Positions 24,683 through 33,101 of a DNA stretch of 41,231 nt are shown here, in pieces (positions within the stretch are counted from its first letter, which is position 1; the number at the start of each line of letters is the position of its first letter). Below the pieces are notes generated by a model. The model saw only the letters and a list, made by a program, of their open reading frames with translations, was not told the DNA's origin and did no database searches. The DNA comes from DATFXM01 sp035315885 (GTDB lineage Bacteria > Acidobacteriota > Blastocatellia > UBA7656): contig DATFXM010000195.1 of NCBI GenBank assembly GCA_035315885.1, positions 1 to 41,231 on the forward strand, written 5' to 3'. A program made the position numbers and the translations under genes.

Positions 24683-26992
24683 TCAGTTGCCGGCCGCAGA
24701 TTTCGCTTTGTCCAGCACGTTCCAGTCCGGGGGTTCCGAGCCAAGCAGGTGATGAACAAAGAAATCATTTCGCCTCCGCTCGCCGTAAGCGCCCCCGGGC
24801 CCGTGACCCGCTCCTGGAATGACGAGCAGCTCGAAGGTCTTGTTCGCCTTTATTAGTGCGTTCACGACTTGCATAGTCGAGGCCGGGTCGACGTTGTTGT
24901 CCATCTCACCAACGATCAGTAGCAGCTTGCCCTGAAGCTTCCGCGCATTGTCTACGTTCGACGATGCAGCATACTCAGGACCGAGAGGCCAGCTCATCCA
25001 CTGTTCGTTCCACCAGATTTTGTCCATTCGATTGTCGTGACACCCGCATGCGGACACGCAAACTTTGTAGAACTCAGGGTGAAACAGCATAGCGCCCAGC
25101 GCATTCTGGCCGCCGGCCGATGTGCCATAAATGCCAACTCGTGTTATGTCGTAAAACGGATACTTCGCTGCAACCGCTTTGTGCCAGAGTATGCGATCGG
25201 GGAAACCGGCATCGCCGAGGTTTTTCCAGCACACATCGTGAAAGGCCTTTGATCGATTCGAAGTCCCCATTCCATCGATCTGGACTACGATGAAGCCAAG
25301 CTCGGCGAGAGACTGCATTCCGGGTTGAACGCTAAAGGTCTTTGGGACAAACGAGCCTTGAGGCCCGGCATAGATGTTCTCAATGACCGGATACTTCTTT
25401 GAGCTGTCGAAGTTGGTAGGACGGATGATCACGCCCCATATATCGGTTTTTCCGTCTCGCCCTTTTGCGGTAAAGACTTCAGGTGTTCGCCAGCCGGTTT
25501 TGAGAAGCTCCTGGATGTCGCCTCGCTCCAGTTCGAGCAGCACCTTCTGATCGGCGCTGCTCCTTAACTGACTGACCGTCGGCAAATCTACGCGTGACCA
25601 TGTATCCACGTAGTACTTCATATCCGTGGAAAATGCTACGGTGTGATTCGCCTCTGCGTCGGTCAACGCAGTCAGTCCAGTGCCGTCAAAATTGATGCGA
25701 TAGTTGTGGATGAAGTAAGGATCTTTCCCGGGGTACATTCCGCTCGCCTGAAACCAGATTTGACACGCAGTCTCATCCACTTTGTCTACTCCGCGCACTA
25801 CCCATTCACCTTTGGTAATCTGGTTCTTCACCTTGCCGGTAACTCCATCATAGAGGTACAGGTGGTTCCAGCCGTCCCTCTCCGACATCCAGATTATTTC
25901 CTTGCCGTCGTTCAGGTCTTGTCGGAATTTCTTCCCCGAGTAACAGAAAAATGTCTTTGGTTCCTCGCTTATGATTGCCCGTGGGATTCCGGTCACGGCG
26001 TCGACTTCGATCACGCGATACACCTGATGGCCACGTTGATTAAACTCAAAAGTAAACGCGCGACTGTCTCTTCTCCACTCGATGTGAGACAACTGATAAG
26101 GGTTTTGAAAGAGAGCGTTGTCTACTACGGTCTGCTTTCTGTCGGCGACGTGAAAAAGGACCGGTTGCGGGATGTCCAGCGCGTCACCGGGCTTCGCGTA
26201 ATCGATCGCGGAGTATTTGGGTTGAAGCTGATCGCCTGGCGACGACTCCACATACTGGATCTTTCGGTGATATCCACTGCGAACTCGGTAAGCGGCGATG
26301 TTTTGCGAATCGGGGGACCATGCGATCGACGCGAGCGTGTAGGGATTCCCTTCCGATCCGTCGAAGCTCAGAGCAACCATTTCTTTTTTGTCCTTAACAC
26401 GCAGAAAGACGTTGTAGTTATTGACCAGCGCTTCCCATTTGCCATCGGGAGAAGACCTTGGATCGGAGGACCCGCGATCATATTGCGGGCCCGGCAGACC
26501 GCCAACAATCAGGCCCCGAATGAACCGCTGGTCCACGGGACCGAGCTTCTTGCAGGAATAGTCGGACAGCTCGCACTTCCATCTTGTGTCGTCGATGACA
26601 AACTCTAGGGCTTTTTCATTGTCGACAAAACTTATGCTGGTAAAAGGGAGCTTGAGGGCGCTCACGGTCTTGCCAGTAGCTTCGGCGAGAGCTTTCGCAA
26701 GCCTTTCGTGATCAAAAGCGGCCTTGCGCATGAGGGTTTCCGCGTCGACCAACACGAACTCATTCCCGTCTCTAACCGACTTCCGATACCAGAATCGAGA
26801 AGAGACGCCTATCCAGTTGGCCCTTTCCGGTATGTTGACCGCAAGGCTTTGAAGCCTATTGCGGAAGCTCTCGGCTCTTTCGTAGTCGGCGAGGGTCCCC
26901 TGTGCGCTGACCGGGTTAGCGTGAAGTGCGAGCGCGCGGAGCAACAGCACCGCTCCGACAAGAGCCTTGAGAAGAGTTGATCTGCGTTTCAT
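24683..26992 (-). CDS. Secreted S9 family serine peptidase (DPP-IV/prolyl-oligopeptidase type)
   Basis: A 769-aa protein. The start is the ATG at 26992 with GGAGG 4 nt upstream, giving MKRRSTLLKAL and a clean signal peptide. A longer frame reaching 27079 only reads through the heptamer array and is rejected. Residues about 130-470 form the DPP-IV-type beta-propeller. The catalytic alpha/beta hydrolase (about 500-769) has nucleophile GTSAGGQ (near 626), acid GEMDNNVDP (near 698) and His GAGHGPGG (near 730). It cleaves peptides, typically after proline or at the N terminus, in the periplasm. It is divergent from the DUF885 peptidase gene, which suggests a joint peptide-scavenging role. Confidence 0.92.
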   Translation of the reverse strand: MKRRSTLLKALVGAVLLLRALALHANPVSAQGTLADYERAESFRNRLQSLAVNIPERANWIGVSSRFWYRKSVRDGNEFVLVDAETLMRKAAFDHERLAKALAEATGKTVSALKLPFTSISFVDNEKALEFVIDDTRWKCELSDYSCKKLGPVDQRFIRGLIVGGLPGPQYDRGSSDPRSSPDGKWEALVNNYNVFLRVKDKKEMVALSFDGSEGNPYTLASIAWSPDSQNIAAYRVRSGYHRKIQYVESSPGDQLQPKYSAIDYAKPGDALDIPQPVLFHVADRKQTVVDNALFQNPYQLSHIEWRRDSRAFTFEFNQRGHQVYRVIEVDAVTGIPRAIISEEPKTFFCYSGKKFRQDLNDGKEIIWMSERDGWNHLYLYDGVTGKVKNQITKGEWVVRGVDKVDETACQIWFQASGMYPGKDPYFIHNYRINFDGTGLTALTDAEANHTVAFSTDMKYYVDTWSRVDLPTVSQLRSSADQKVLLELERGDIQELLKTGWRTPEVFTAKGRDGKTDIWGVIIRPTNFDSSKKYPVIENIYAGPQGSFVPKTFSVQPGMQSLAELGFIVVQIDGMGTSNRSKAFHDVCWKNLGDAGFPDRILWHKAVAAKYPFYDITRVGIYGTSAGGQNALGAMLFHPEFYKVCVSACGCHDNRMDKIWWNEQWMSWPLGPEYAASSNVDNARKLQGKLLLIVGEMDNNVDPASTMQVVNALIKANKTFELLVIPGAGHGPGGAYGERRRNDFFVHHLLGSEPPDWNVLDKAKSAAGN

Positions 26993-27008
26993 CGCGCCTC
27001 CAAGGGGG

Positions 27009-27188
27009 AGTTCTGAGTTCTGAGTTCTGAGTTCTGAGTGCTGAGTGCTGAGTGCTGAGTGCTGAGTTATCATCCACAAGCTTGCGTGCCTTGTACAGTT
27101 CGAATTAGTTTTGGGGCACGCCGCACGATGAAACTGACTACGGAGTTCCGAGTACCGGTTCCGACTCAGGACTCAGAACTCAGAACTC
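27009..27188. repeat. Inverted pair of heptanucleotide arrays between two peptidase genes
   Basis: The left arm 27009-27067 has about eight units of TGAGTTC/TGAGTGC; the right arm 27164-27188 has about three complementary units (ACTCAGA). The roughly 95 bp between is unique sequence. The array lies 17 bp upstream of the S9 peptidase start on one side and 18 bp from the DUF885 start on the other, so it occupies the shared promoter region. Confidence 0.85.
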
Positions 27189-27205
27189 TTAGACCAGGAG
27201 ACACC

Positions 27206-29158
27206 ATGACGCGAGCTCACAAATCTTTGACTGCCATTTCGATCGCGCTATCGATTATTGTCGCCGGACCTGTTGCGCTTGCGGCACTCGCGCAAACAAA
27301 GTCTTCGAGCAACGTCTCAGTACCCGACTTGAAATCCGACTCGAGTGAACTGCGCGATTTCATCGAGCGCTACGCAACCGATCGCTTAAGCCTCGCTAGG
27401 TCGTACCCGGTTCTCCTCTCGCCGTCGCGTCAGACTCGACTCAGACAGCTCTACGGCGATTGGCTGGCGGCCCTCGGAAAGCTGAACTTCGACTCGCTCT
27501 CTCTCGACGCAAAGGTTGATTATCTGCTCTTCAGAAATCATCTCGAGCACGAGCTGCGACAGTTGGACGTGCAGGCAAAACAATACGTGGAGATAGAACC
27601 GCTGCTTCCTTTCTCAAAGACTATAGTGGAGCTGGAAGAGGCCAGACGGCGGATGGATCCGATCGAGTCGCCGCGAGCCGCGATGTTGCTGGCCGAGATG
27701 AAAAAGCAGATTGACGCCCAGCGCAAAGCAATTGAGTCCAAGATGAGGCCCGATTCCAAAGGCGGCGAGAAGAACTATGAAAACGCCGAGGGAAAAGGCG
27801 AGCCCACCAGAATCACTAAGACTCAGGCGAATCGCGCAGTGCTGACTATCAACGGTCTAAGGCTCACGTTGAGAAATTGGTTTACGTTCTACAACGGGTA
27901 CGACCCGACGTTTACATGGTGGGCTGATGAACCTTACAAGTCTGCCGATCAGGCCCTGGCTGCGTACGCCACGTTTCTCGGGGAAAAGATCGCGGGATTG
28001 AAGCAAGAGATCGCAGCGATAGATTCATCGGAATCACGGCAGGCCGCACGTACGGGTTCTGAGGGCGGTGGACAGCGGGGCCGGGTTGAGCCTGCTGTCA
28101 CCGCGTCGGCGAGGGCGGCCGATTCCAGCGACATCGTAGGAGATCCGATCGGACGCGACGGCCTGATGGGCGAGCTCGAATACGAGATGATTCCGTACAC
28201 CCCGGAGGAACTGATCGCTATTGCCGAAAAGGAACTGGCGTGGTGTGAGCAAGAAATGAAGAAGGCTTCGCGCGATCTTGGTTACGGAGATGATTGGCAC
28301 AAGGCGCTGGAGCACGTTAAGACTCTCTACGTTGACCCCGGCAAGCAACCCGAGCTGATCCGGGACCTCGCTCTTGAGGCGATCAAGTTTGTAGACGATC
28401 ACGATCTTGTTACGGTGCCGCAACTGGCACGCGATACCTGGCGAATGGAGATGATGACGCCCGAACGGCAACTCGTGAATCCTTTCTTTACGGGAGGGGA
28501 AACGATCAGCGTCTCTTATCCGACCAGCGGCATGACTCATGAGCAAAAGATGATGAGCATGCGCGGCAACAACATTCACTTTTCGCGTGCGACCGTTTTC
28601 CACGAACTCATTCCCGGCCATCATCTACAGGGCTTCATGAGCGCGCGCTATAAGCCGTACCGCGGTCCGTTCAGTACGCCTTTCTGGGGGGAAGGCTGGG
28701 CTCTGTATTGGGAGCTGCTGTTGTGGGACATGAACTTCGCCAAGTCACCAGAAAACCGCATCGGCATGCTCTTCTGGCGGATGCATCGCTCGGCACGGAT
28801 CATGTTCTCGATTGGTTTTCATCTCGGCAAGATGACGCCCCAGCAATGCATCGACCTTTTGGTAAACCGTGTAGGGCACGAGCCGGAGAATGCGATCGCC
28901 GAAGTGCGCCGATCGTTTAACGGAACGTATCCGCCTCTATATCAGGCTGCGTACCTTATTGGCGGACTCCAGCTCCGCGCGTTGCATCACGAGCTGGTGG
29001 ACTCCGGCAAAATGACCAATCGAGATTTTCACGACCGGATACTGAAGGAAAACCGCATACCTATCGAGATGGTGCGCGCGATTTTGACAAAGCAAGCATT
29101 GACGCGCGACTACAAGGCGAGCTGGAAGTTCTACGGATCAAGTCCTGCGGGTCGCTAG
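27206..29158 (+). CDS. DUF885 family zinc metallopeptidase, exported
   Basis: A 650-aa protein. The ATG at 27206 has AGGAG 5 nt upstream; an upstream in-frame ATG in the repeat region is rejected. A signal peptide (ISIALSIIVAGPVALAALAQ) is followed by a mostly helical DUF885 domain. The zinc motif is FHELIPGHHLQ (near 466), with a downstream PFWGEGWALYWE helix that supplies the third ligand in this family. Two low-complexity, charged inserts (about 180-205 and 275-310) are loops. Predicted function is periplasmic peptide hydrolysis. It pairs with the divergent S9 peptidase. Confidence 0.88.
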   Translation: MTRAHKSLTAISIALSIIVAGPVALAALAQTKSSSNVSVPDLKSDSSELRDFIERYATDRLSLARSYPVLLSPSRQTRLRQLYGDWLAALGKLNFDSLSLDAKVDYLLFRNHLEHELRQLDVQAKQYVEIEPLLPFSKTIVELEEARRRMDPIESPRAAMLLAEMKKQIDAQRKAIESKMRPDSKGGEKNYENAEGKGEPTRITKTQANRAVLTINGLRLTLRNWFTFYNGYDPTFTWWADEPYKSADQALAAYATFLGEKIAGLKQEIAAIDSSESRQAARTGSEGGGQRGRVEPAVTASARAADSSDIVGDPIGRDGLMGELEYEMIPYTPEELIAIAEKELAWCEQEMKKASRDLGYGDDWHKALEHVKTLYVDPGKQPELIRDLALEAIKFVDDHDLVTVPQLARDTWRMEMMTPERQLVNPFFTGGETISVSYPTSGMTHEQKMMSMRGNNIHFSRATVFHELIPGHHLQGFMSARYKPYRGPFSTPFWGEGWALYWELLLWDMNFAKSPENRIGMLFWRMHRSARIMFSIGFHLGKMTPQQCIDLLVNRVGHEPENAIAEVRRSFNGTYPPLYQAAYLIGGLQLRALHHELVDSGKMTNRDFHDRILKENRIPIEMVRAILTKQALTRDYKASWKFYGSSPAGR

Positions 29159-29279
29159 GGTGTAGCCGAGTCGCGGGTGAGGTTTGGCCGAGCTATCCAG
29201 ACATCGGACCGGGCCTGTCGGACCCGGCTACCCTGTGCGATCTCTGCGCCCAAACCTGCAGCGCAAAGAAACGTTGAGA

Positions 29280-29313
29280 GTGCGGCGATTGCGTCAGACC
29301 GCAATCGCCGCAC
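29280..29313. terminator. Hairpin between convergent genes, likely bidirectional terminator
   Basis: A perfect 13-bp stem GTGCGGCGATTGC / GCAATCGCCGCAC with an 8-nt loop (GTCAGACC) starts 10 bp past the TonB receptor stop and about 120 bp past the DUF885 stop. The plus strand continues CCTCCCTCTTT, a weak U-rich tail. Position between convergent genes supports termination. Confidence 0.65.
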
Positions 29314-29322
29314 CCTCCCTCT

Positions 29323-32300
29323 TTAGAAGTTGAGACGCGCAGCGAACTGAAAGGCTCGCGGACCTCCCGTTCCAAACGTCTGACCGACTCGCTGATTAGG
29401 CAGCCCAAACGAAGCATTCGGGATGCCCGGCGCGGGTCCGGCCAGATTGAAGTTGAAATTCGTCAGGTTGCTGACGTTGAAGATGTTGAACACTTCGCCG
29501 ATCAGACGAAGGTCGACGCGCTCGTGCAGCTTGATGGTCTTCATCAACCTCAGGTCTTGAGAGGAGAATACATCTCCAAGCTGAAAATGCGCCGGCAGGG
29601 TAATCGTCGGGAACGTGCTTCCGACGGGCGTCTTTGTTCCGGCAATCCGGGAGTTGTATTCCTTCACGAGGTCACGCAGATCTCCCTGGCTGATGAACCC
29701 GCTGTACTCGTGACCCAACACCGCAAGCAGCGGAGTGTAAGCCCCGCTCGGGTTGTTCGTGCCGGTGTTGTCAAATCCTGCGATCGTAGGCACTACCGGC
29801 GGGTGACTCAAGACCTGGGAGATCACCGACACTTGAAGTTTCCACGGCAGGTCGACAAGTCCCGAGATGTTCAGGTTGTGTCTCGGGAGATCAGCACCAT
29901 AGGTTGCAAAGAAGTTCTTGAGGTTTTGCGTTACGTCCAGAACGCTCTTGCTGTACTGGAGAGCATAAGACGCGGTGAACTGATACCGGTGCGAGAAACG
30001 CTTGTCCACCTTCAGCAAGAGCGCTTTGTAGGCGGACGTAGCGCCGGGCCACCAGAAGTTTATCGGACCGGAAGAACACTCGGCGTTAGGATCGTTCGCC
30101 TGCGCCGGAGTGCACTTCGGAATCACCGGTCCTCCAACCGCATTGAAGTGATTGTAGTCGACGCTCGCTCCAAAGAACCCGCCCGGCGTTCCGTGAATCG
30201 CATGTCGATATACGAAATCTGCCTGCACCATGAAATTCCAGGGAAGCTCGTGTTGAACGCCCAGGTTGAAGTGCTGCGCCTGGGTGGTCGGAAAGTCGTG
30301 GGGATAGATCGCGCCCAACGCATTCGCCTGCTTCGCAAGCAGAATCTGAGGGGCGGTACCAGTGCCCGGGTACTTCGCCTCCTGTTGTGCCCTCAACGCG
30401 GGAAGCTGCGCAAGGAATGTACCGTAGCGGTAGGCAAGCGAATTCAAAAACGCAGAGTTGAACGGCAGACCCGAGCCATCCAGTCTAGTGACCGAGTCGT
30501 TGCCTATGAATTGCCGGCCTGATGCCCCGATGACCGCTCGTTCTCCAAGTCGCCACCAGCCTAGCTGCGTGTCATAGAAAATGCTGGCGCCGCCGCGAAT
30601 CACCGTCCGGCCGCTCTTTCCGACATTCCACGCGAATCCGACCGCGGGCTGGAAGTTCTTCCACTCTTTTTCCGGCGCGCTCAAGTCGTTGCCATACAGC
30701 GGCGCAAGCAACTGCGGCTTGGGAAGATCGTAGTTCAGGACGTTGGATTCGTGCTCCCATCCAAGCCCGTACTTGAGCGTGAACCGGGGCGTCACCTTCC
30801 AGGTGTCCTGAGCGTAGAGGCGGAACCGCTCGTTGCCGCGCGCATTCTCAAGATGGAAGGACGGTTGCGCACGATCCCCAATGCCCAACAGGAAGGCCAC
30901 GACCGGCAGCCTCTTGAGGTCGTCGGGAGTGTTGATCTTGAGCGGCAGATTCAGCAGCGGGAAGGCCGCTGCCGGCACTCCGACGCCGAGAAGGAATTCG
31001 GGCGAGAGCAGATATGCCCGGGCAGGATCGAAAAACCCCCAGTACCCGGTTCCATCGAAATGCTCCCACTCACCGCCAAACTGAATTCGATGGCTTCCAT
31101 GCTGCAGAGATACGTTGTCCGACACCGGGAACCTGCGCAGGTCGCGCCCCTGCGGCGAATTGAAGTTATTGCCGAGCGCGAAATTCACCGAGTTCAGATA
31201 AAAGACTTCCGGCCCGCCTGCACCTATACAGACCTTAGGCCCGCCGGTACACGGGGCTGGGATGTTGCGGTTCTGCCAGTACTGGAAGGAGAACTTGAAG
31301 TCGTTTACCAGAGCGGGACTCAACACGCTCGTCACGCTGAGCAGGTACTGGTCTACCCAGTTCTTGTTGGAAACAAAATTCGAAGGTGGGACCGGGATGC
31401 CGAAGGGACCGCTGTTGGTGTTGCCGTCGTGGGAGTAGCGGATGAACGCGGTGTGCTTGTCATTCACCCGGTAGTCCACTCTCCCACCGAAGGTTTTCCC
31501 TCGATAAGGCGCCGAAGCAATCGTACCGAAGCCTGCAACCGACGGGAGGTCCGGCGTGACCACGTAGACGCCCGACTGATTGGTATATTCGAAGTTTCCG
31601 AAGAAGAACGCCTTGTCCTTCTTGATCGGACCGCCAGCCCAAAAGCCCCACTGCCGCCGCGCAAAGAACGGATCGTCGGTGAACGAGTTCCGATTCAAGC
31701 TCGGGTAGGCAGCGATGTTGTGATCCCGGAAATAGAAATATCCGGCGCCGTGATAGTCGTTGCCGCCGGAGCGGGTGACGATGTTGATCGCGCCAAATGC
31801 CGTAATGCCGGTTGAAAGATCGAAGTTTGTGCTTGAGAGCTGAAATTCCTGAACTATTTCCTGAGAGAAATTCTGTCCGGTGCCACCTTCTACGGGATTG
31901 CGGATGTTTCCGCCGTCAACGGTGATCGCAGTGTGAGATGCGGGTCCGCCAAGCACCGAGACATTAAACTGCGCGTTGAACTGGGCGGGATTACCGGGAG
32001 CTACGGTGACGCCTGGCTCCAACTGCGCGAGGTTGAGGAAGCTGCGTCCGTTCAACGGGAGGTTGTCAATCTTCTCGCGAGTGACTACGCCCTGAATGGT
32101 GTTCGATTCGAGATTCAAAGTGGAGGCCGCGCCCTGGACGTCAATTACTTCGCGAGCTTGACCCACCTCCATCGCGATATTGACGGTGATGGTGGATCCG
32201 GTCCTTACCTCGGCGGTTCGTACCAGAGCAGCGAATCCCTTTGCTTCGACCTTTATTTCATAAGTGCCGGGCGCAAGGGATGGCGCTGAGTAATAGCCGG

Positions 32301-32496
32301 TGTCGCTGGTTTCAAGGACGCGAGTGGCGCCGGTGTCTTTGTTGGTGACCGTCACGGCGGCCTTTGAGATCGTCGCGCCTTGCGGATCGCTGACTGTCCC
32401 CGCAAGCGTACCGGTAGGCGCCTGCGCACACAAAGGCGGCGCTGTCACGACTACGGTCAGCAAGAGAAGAACAGAGAGAGTGATGCCTCGTTTCAT
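29323..32496 (-). CDS. Oar-like TonB-dependent outer-membrane receptor
   Basis: A 1,057-aa protein. CAGGAGG lies 8 nt before the ATG. A signal peptide (1-25, APPLCAQ) is followed by a carboxypeptidase-regulatory-like beta-sandwich (about 28-110, GTLAGTVSDPQGATI), a plug domain (about 115-240, DNLPLNGRSFLNLAQLEPG) and a large beta-barrel ending FQFAARLNF, with the terminal aromatic residue typical of outer-membrane barrels. Proteins of this plan are abundant in Acidobacteriota and import oligomers or interact with proteases. Its promoter carries a TetR-type operator and a second weaker copy, matching the esterase at 17.2 kb, so uptake and esterase activity may be co-induced by one ligand. The transported substrate is unknown. 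Confidence 0.93.
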   Translation of the reverse strand: MKRGITLSVLLLLTVVVTAPPLCAQAPTGTLAGTVSDPQGATISKAAVTVTNKDTGATRVLETSDTGYYSAPSLAPGTYEIKVEAKGFAALVRTAEVRTGSTITVNIAMEVGQAREVIDVQGAASTLNLESNTIQGVVTREKIDNLPLNGRSFLNLAQLEPGVTVAPGNPAQFNAQFNVSVLGGPASHTAITVDGGNIRNPVEGGTGQNFSQEIVQEFQLSSTNFDLSTGITAFGAINIVTRSGGNDYHGAGYFYFRDHNIAAYPSLNRNSFTDDPFFARRQWGFWAGGPIKKDKAFFFGNFEYTNQSGVYVVTPDLPSVAGFGTIASAPYRGKTFGGRVDYRVNDKHTAFIRYSHDGNTNSGPFGIPVPPSNFVSNKNWVDQYLLSVTSVLSPALVNDFKFSFQYWQNRNIPAPCTGGPKVCIGAGGPEVFYLNSVNFALGNNFNSPQGRDLRRFPVSDNVSLQHGSHRIQFGGEWEHFDGTGYWGFFDPARAYLLSPEFLLGVGVPAAAFPLLNLPLKINTPDDLKRLPVVAFLLGIGDRAQPSFHLENARGNERFRLYAQDTWKVTPRFTLKYGLGWEHESNVLNYDLPKPQLLAPLYGNDLSAPEKEWKNFQPAVGFAWNVGKSGRTVIRGGASIFYDTQLGWWRLGERAVIGASGRQFIGNDSVTRLDGSGLPFNSAFLNSLAYRYGTFLAQLPALRAQQEAKYPGTGTAPQILLAKQANALGAIYPHDFPTTQAQHFNLGVQHELPWNFMVQADFVYRHAIHGTPGGFFGASVDYNHFNAVGGPVIPKCTPAQANDPNAECSSGPINFWWPGATSAYKALLLKVDKRFSHRYQFTASYALQYSKSVLDVTQNLKNFFATYGADLPRHNLNISGLVDLPWKLQVSVISQVLSHPPVVPTIAGFDNTGTNNPSGAYTPLLAVLGHEYSGFISQGDLRDLVKEYNSRIAGTKTPVGSTFPTITLPAHFQLGDVFSSQDLRLMKTIKLHERVDLRLIGEVFNIFNVSNLTNFNFNLAGPAPGIPNASFGLPNQRVGQTFGTGGPRAFQFAARLNF

Positions 32497-32720
32497 TGAT
32501 TACCTCCTGAGCAAGCTGCCCACCTCGAGGCGAGAGCGAGTTCCGTCCGTGGCGAGCACGAGTTGGTAGAACAGCGGGACACCAGTTCAGGCTTCAGTGT
32601 CCATTCCCGGAAGCTAGTACGCAGCGGCAGGAGCGCCGCCGCCTGTGCTGTTTTCAATGCGCCGATAGAACCTATTCAGATAAGAGCAGTTTTTTTGCTT
32701 GCTAAGTGGTAACAGATGGC

Positions 32721-32736
32721 CTGCCCGGTCGGTCAA
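32721..32736. promoter_or_regulatory. Second, weaker copy of the TetR-type operator
   Basis: CTGCCCGGTCGGTCAA matches the consensus CTGACCGGNCGGTCAG at 13 of the 15 specified positions. It begins 54 bp from the main operator, inside the leader of the TonB receptor transcript. Two operators on one promoter would allow cooperative repression. Confidence 0.5.
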
Positions 32737-32774
32737 AACCGAATCCCGATAAGTTGTGCAATAGAAGCTACTGA

Positions 32775-32825
32775 CTGACCGGACGGTCAGCGCGGATACT
32801 ATATTGATCAAGAGAGGTTTGTCAA
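32775..32825 (-). promoter_or_regulatory. Promoter with overlapping TetR-type operator for the TonB receptor
   Basis: On the minus strand TTGACA (32825-32820) and TATAGT (32803-32798) are separated by 16 nt. The palindrome CTGACCGGACGGTCAG (7-bp arms, 2-bp centre) lies at 32790-32775, covering about +1 to +16. Arms and geometry equal those upstream of the esterase gene. Confidence 0.75.
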
Positions 32826-32828
32826 TGG

Positions 32829-32972
32829 GTTTGGTTTAGGGTTTCGGGTTGAGGGTTTAGGGTTTCGGGGTTCGTCAGATTGAGACTCGGATTGCGCGCA
32901 ATGCCTCGACGAAAGACTACCAAATCAAACGAACTCTAAACCCGAAACCCTGAACCCGAAACCCGAAACCTG
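32829..32972. repeat. Inverted heptamer arrays (GGGTTTCGG type) between divergent TonB receptors
   Basis: The left arm (32829-32870) has GGTTTAGGGTTTCGGG units; the right arm (32931-32972) has the complementary AAACCCGAAACCC units. About 60 bp of unique sequence separates them. It begins right beside the -35 box of the minus-strand receptor promoter and is the same family as 21477-21603. Confidence 0.85.
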
Positions 32973-33101
32973 TTCGCCTACCCTCGCGCATGAATTTAAA
33001 GAGGCGGTAACGTGTTCTTAAAATCCCGCGCTTATACTCCTCGCCAACTCGAAGACCACTTCCGTAAACATGATCAACTCAAGCTCACAGAGGAGGAGAG
33101 A

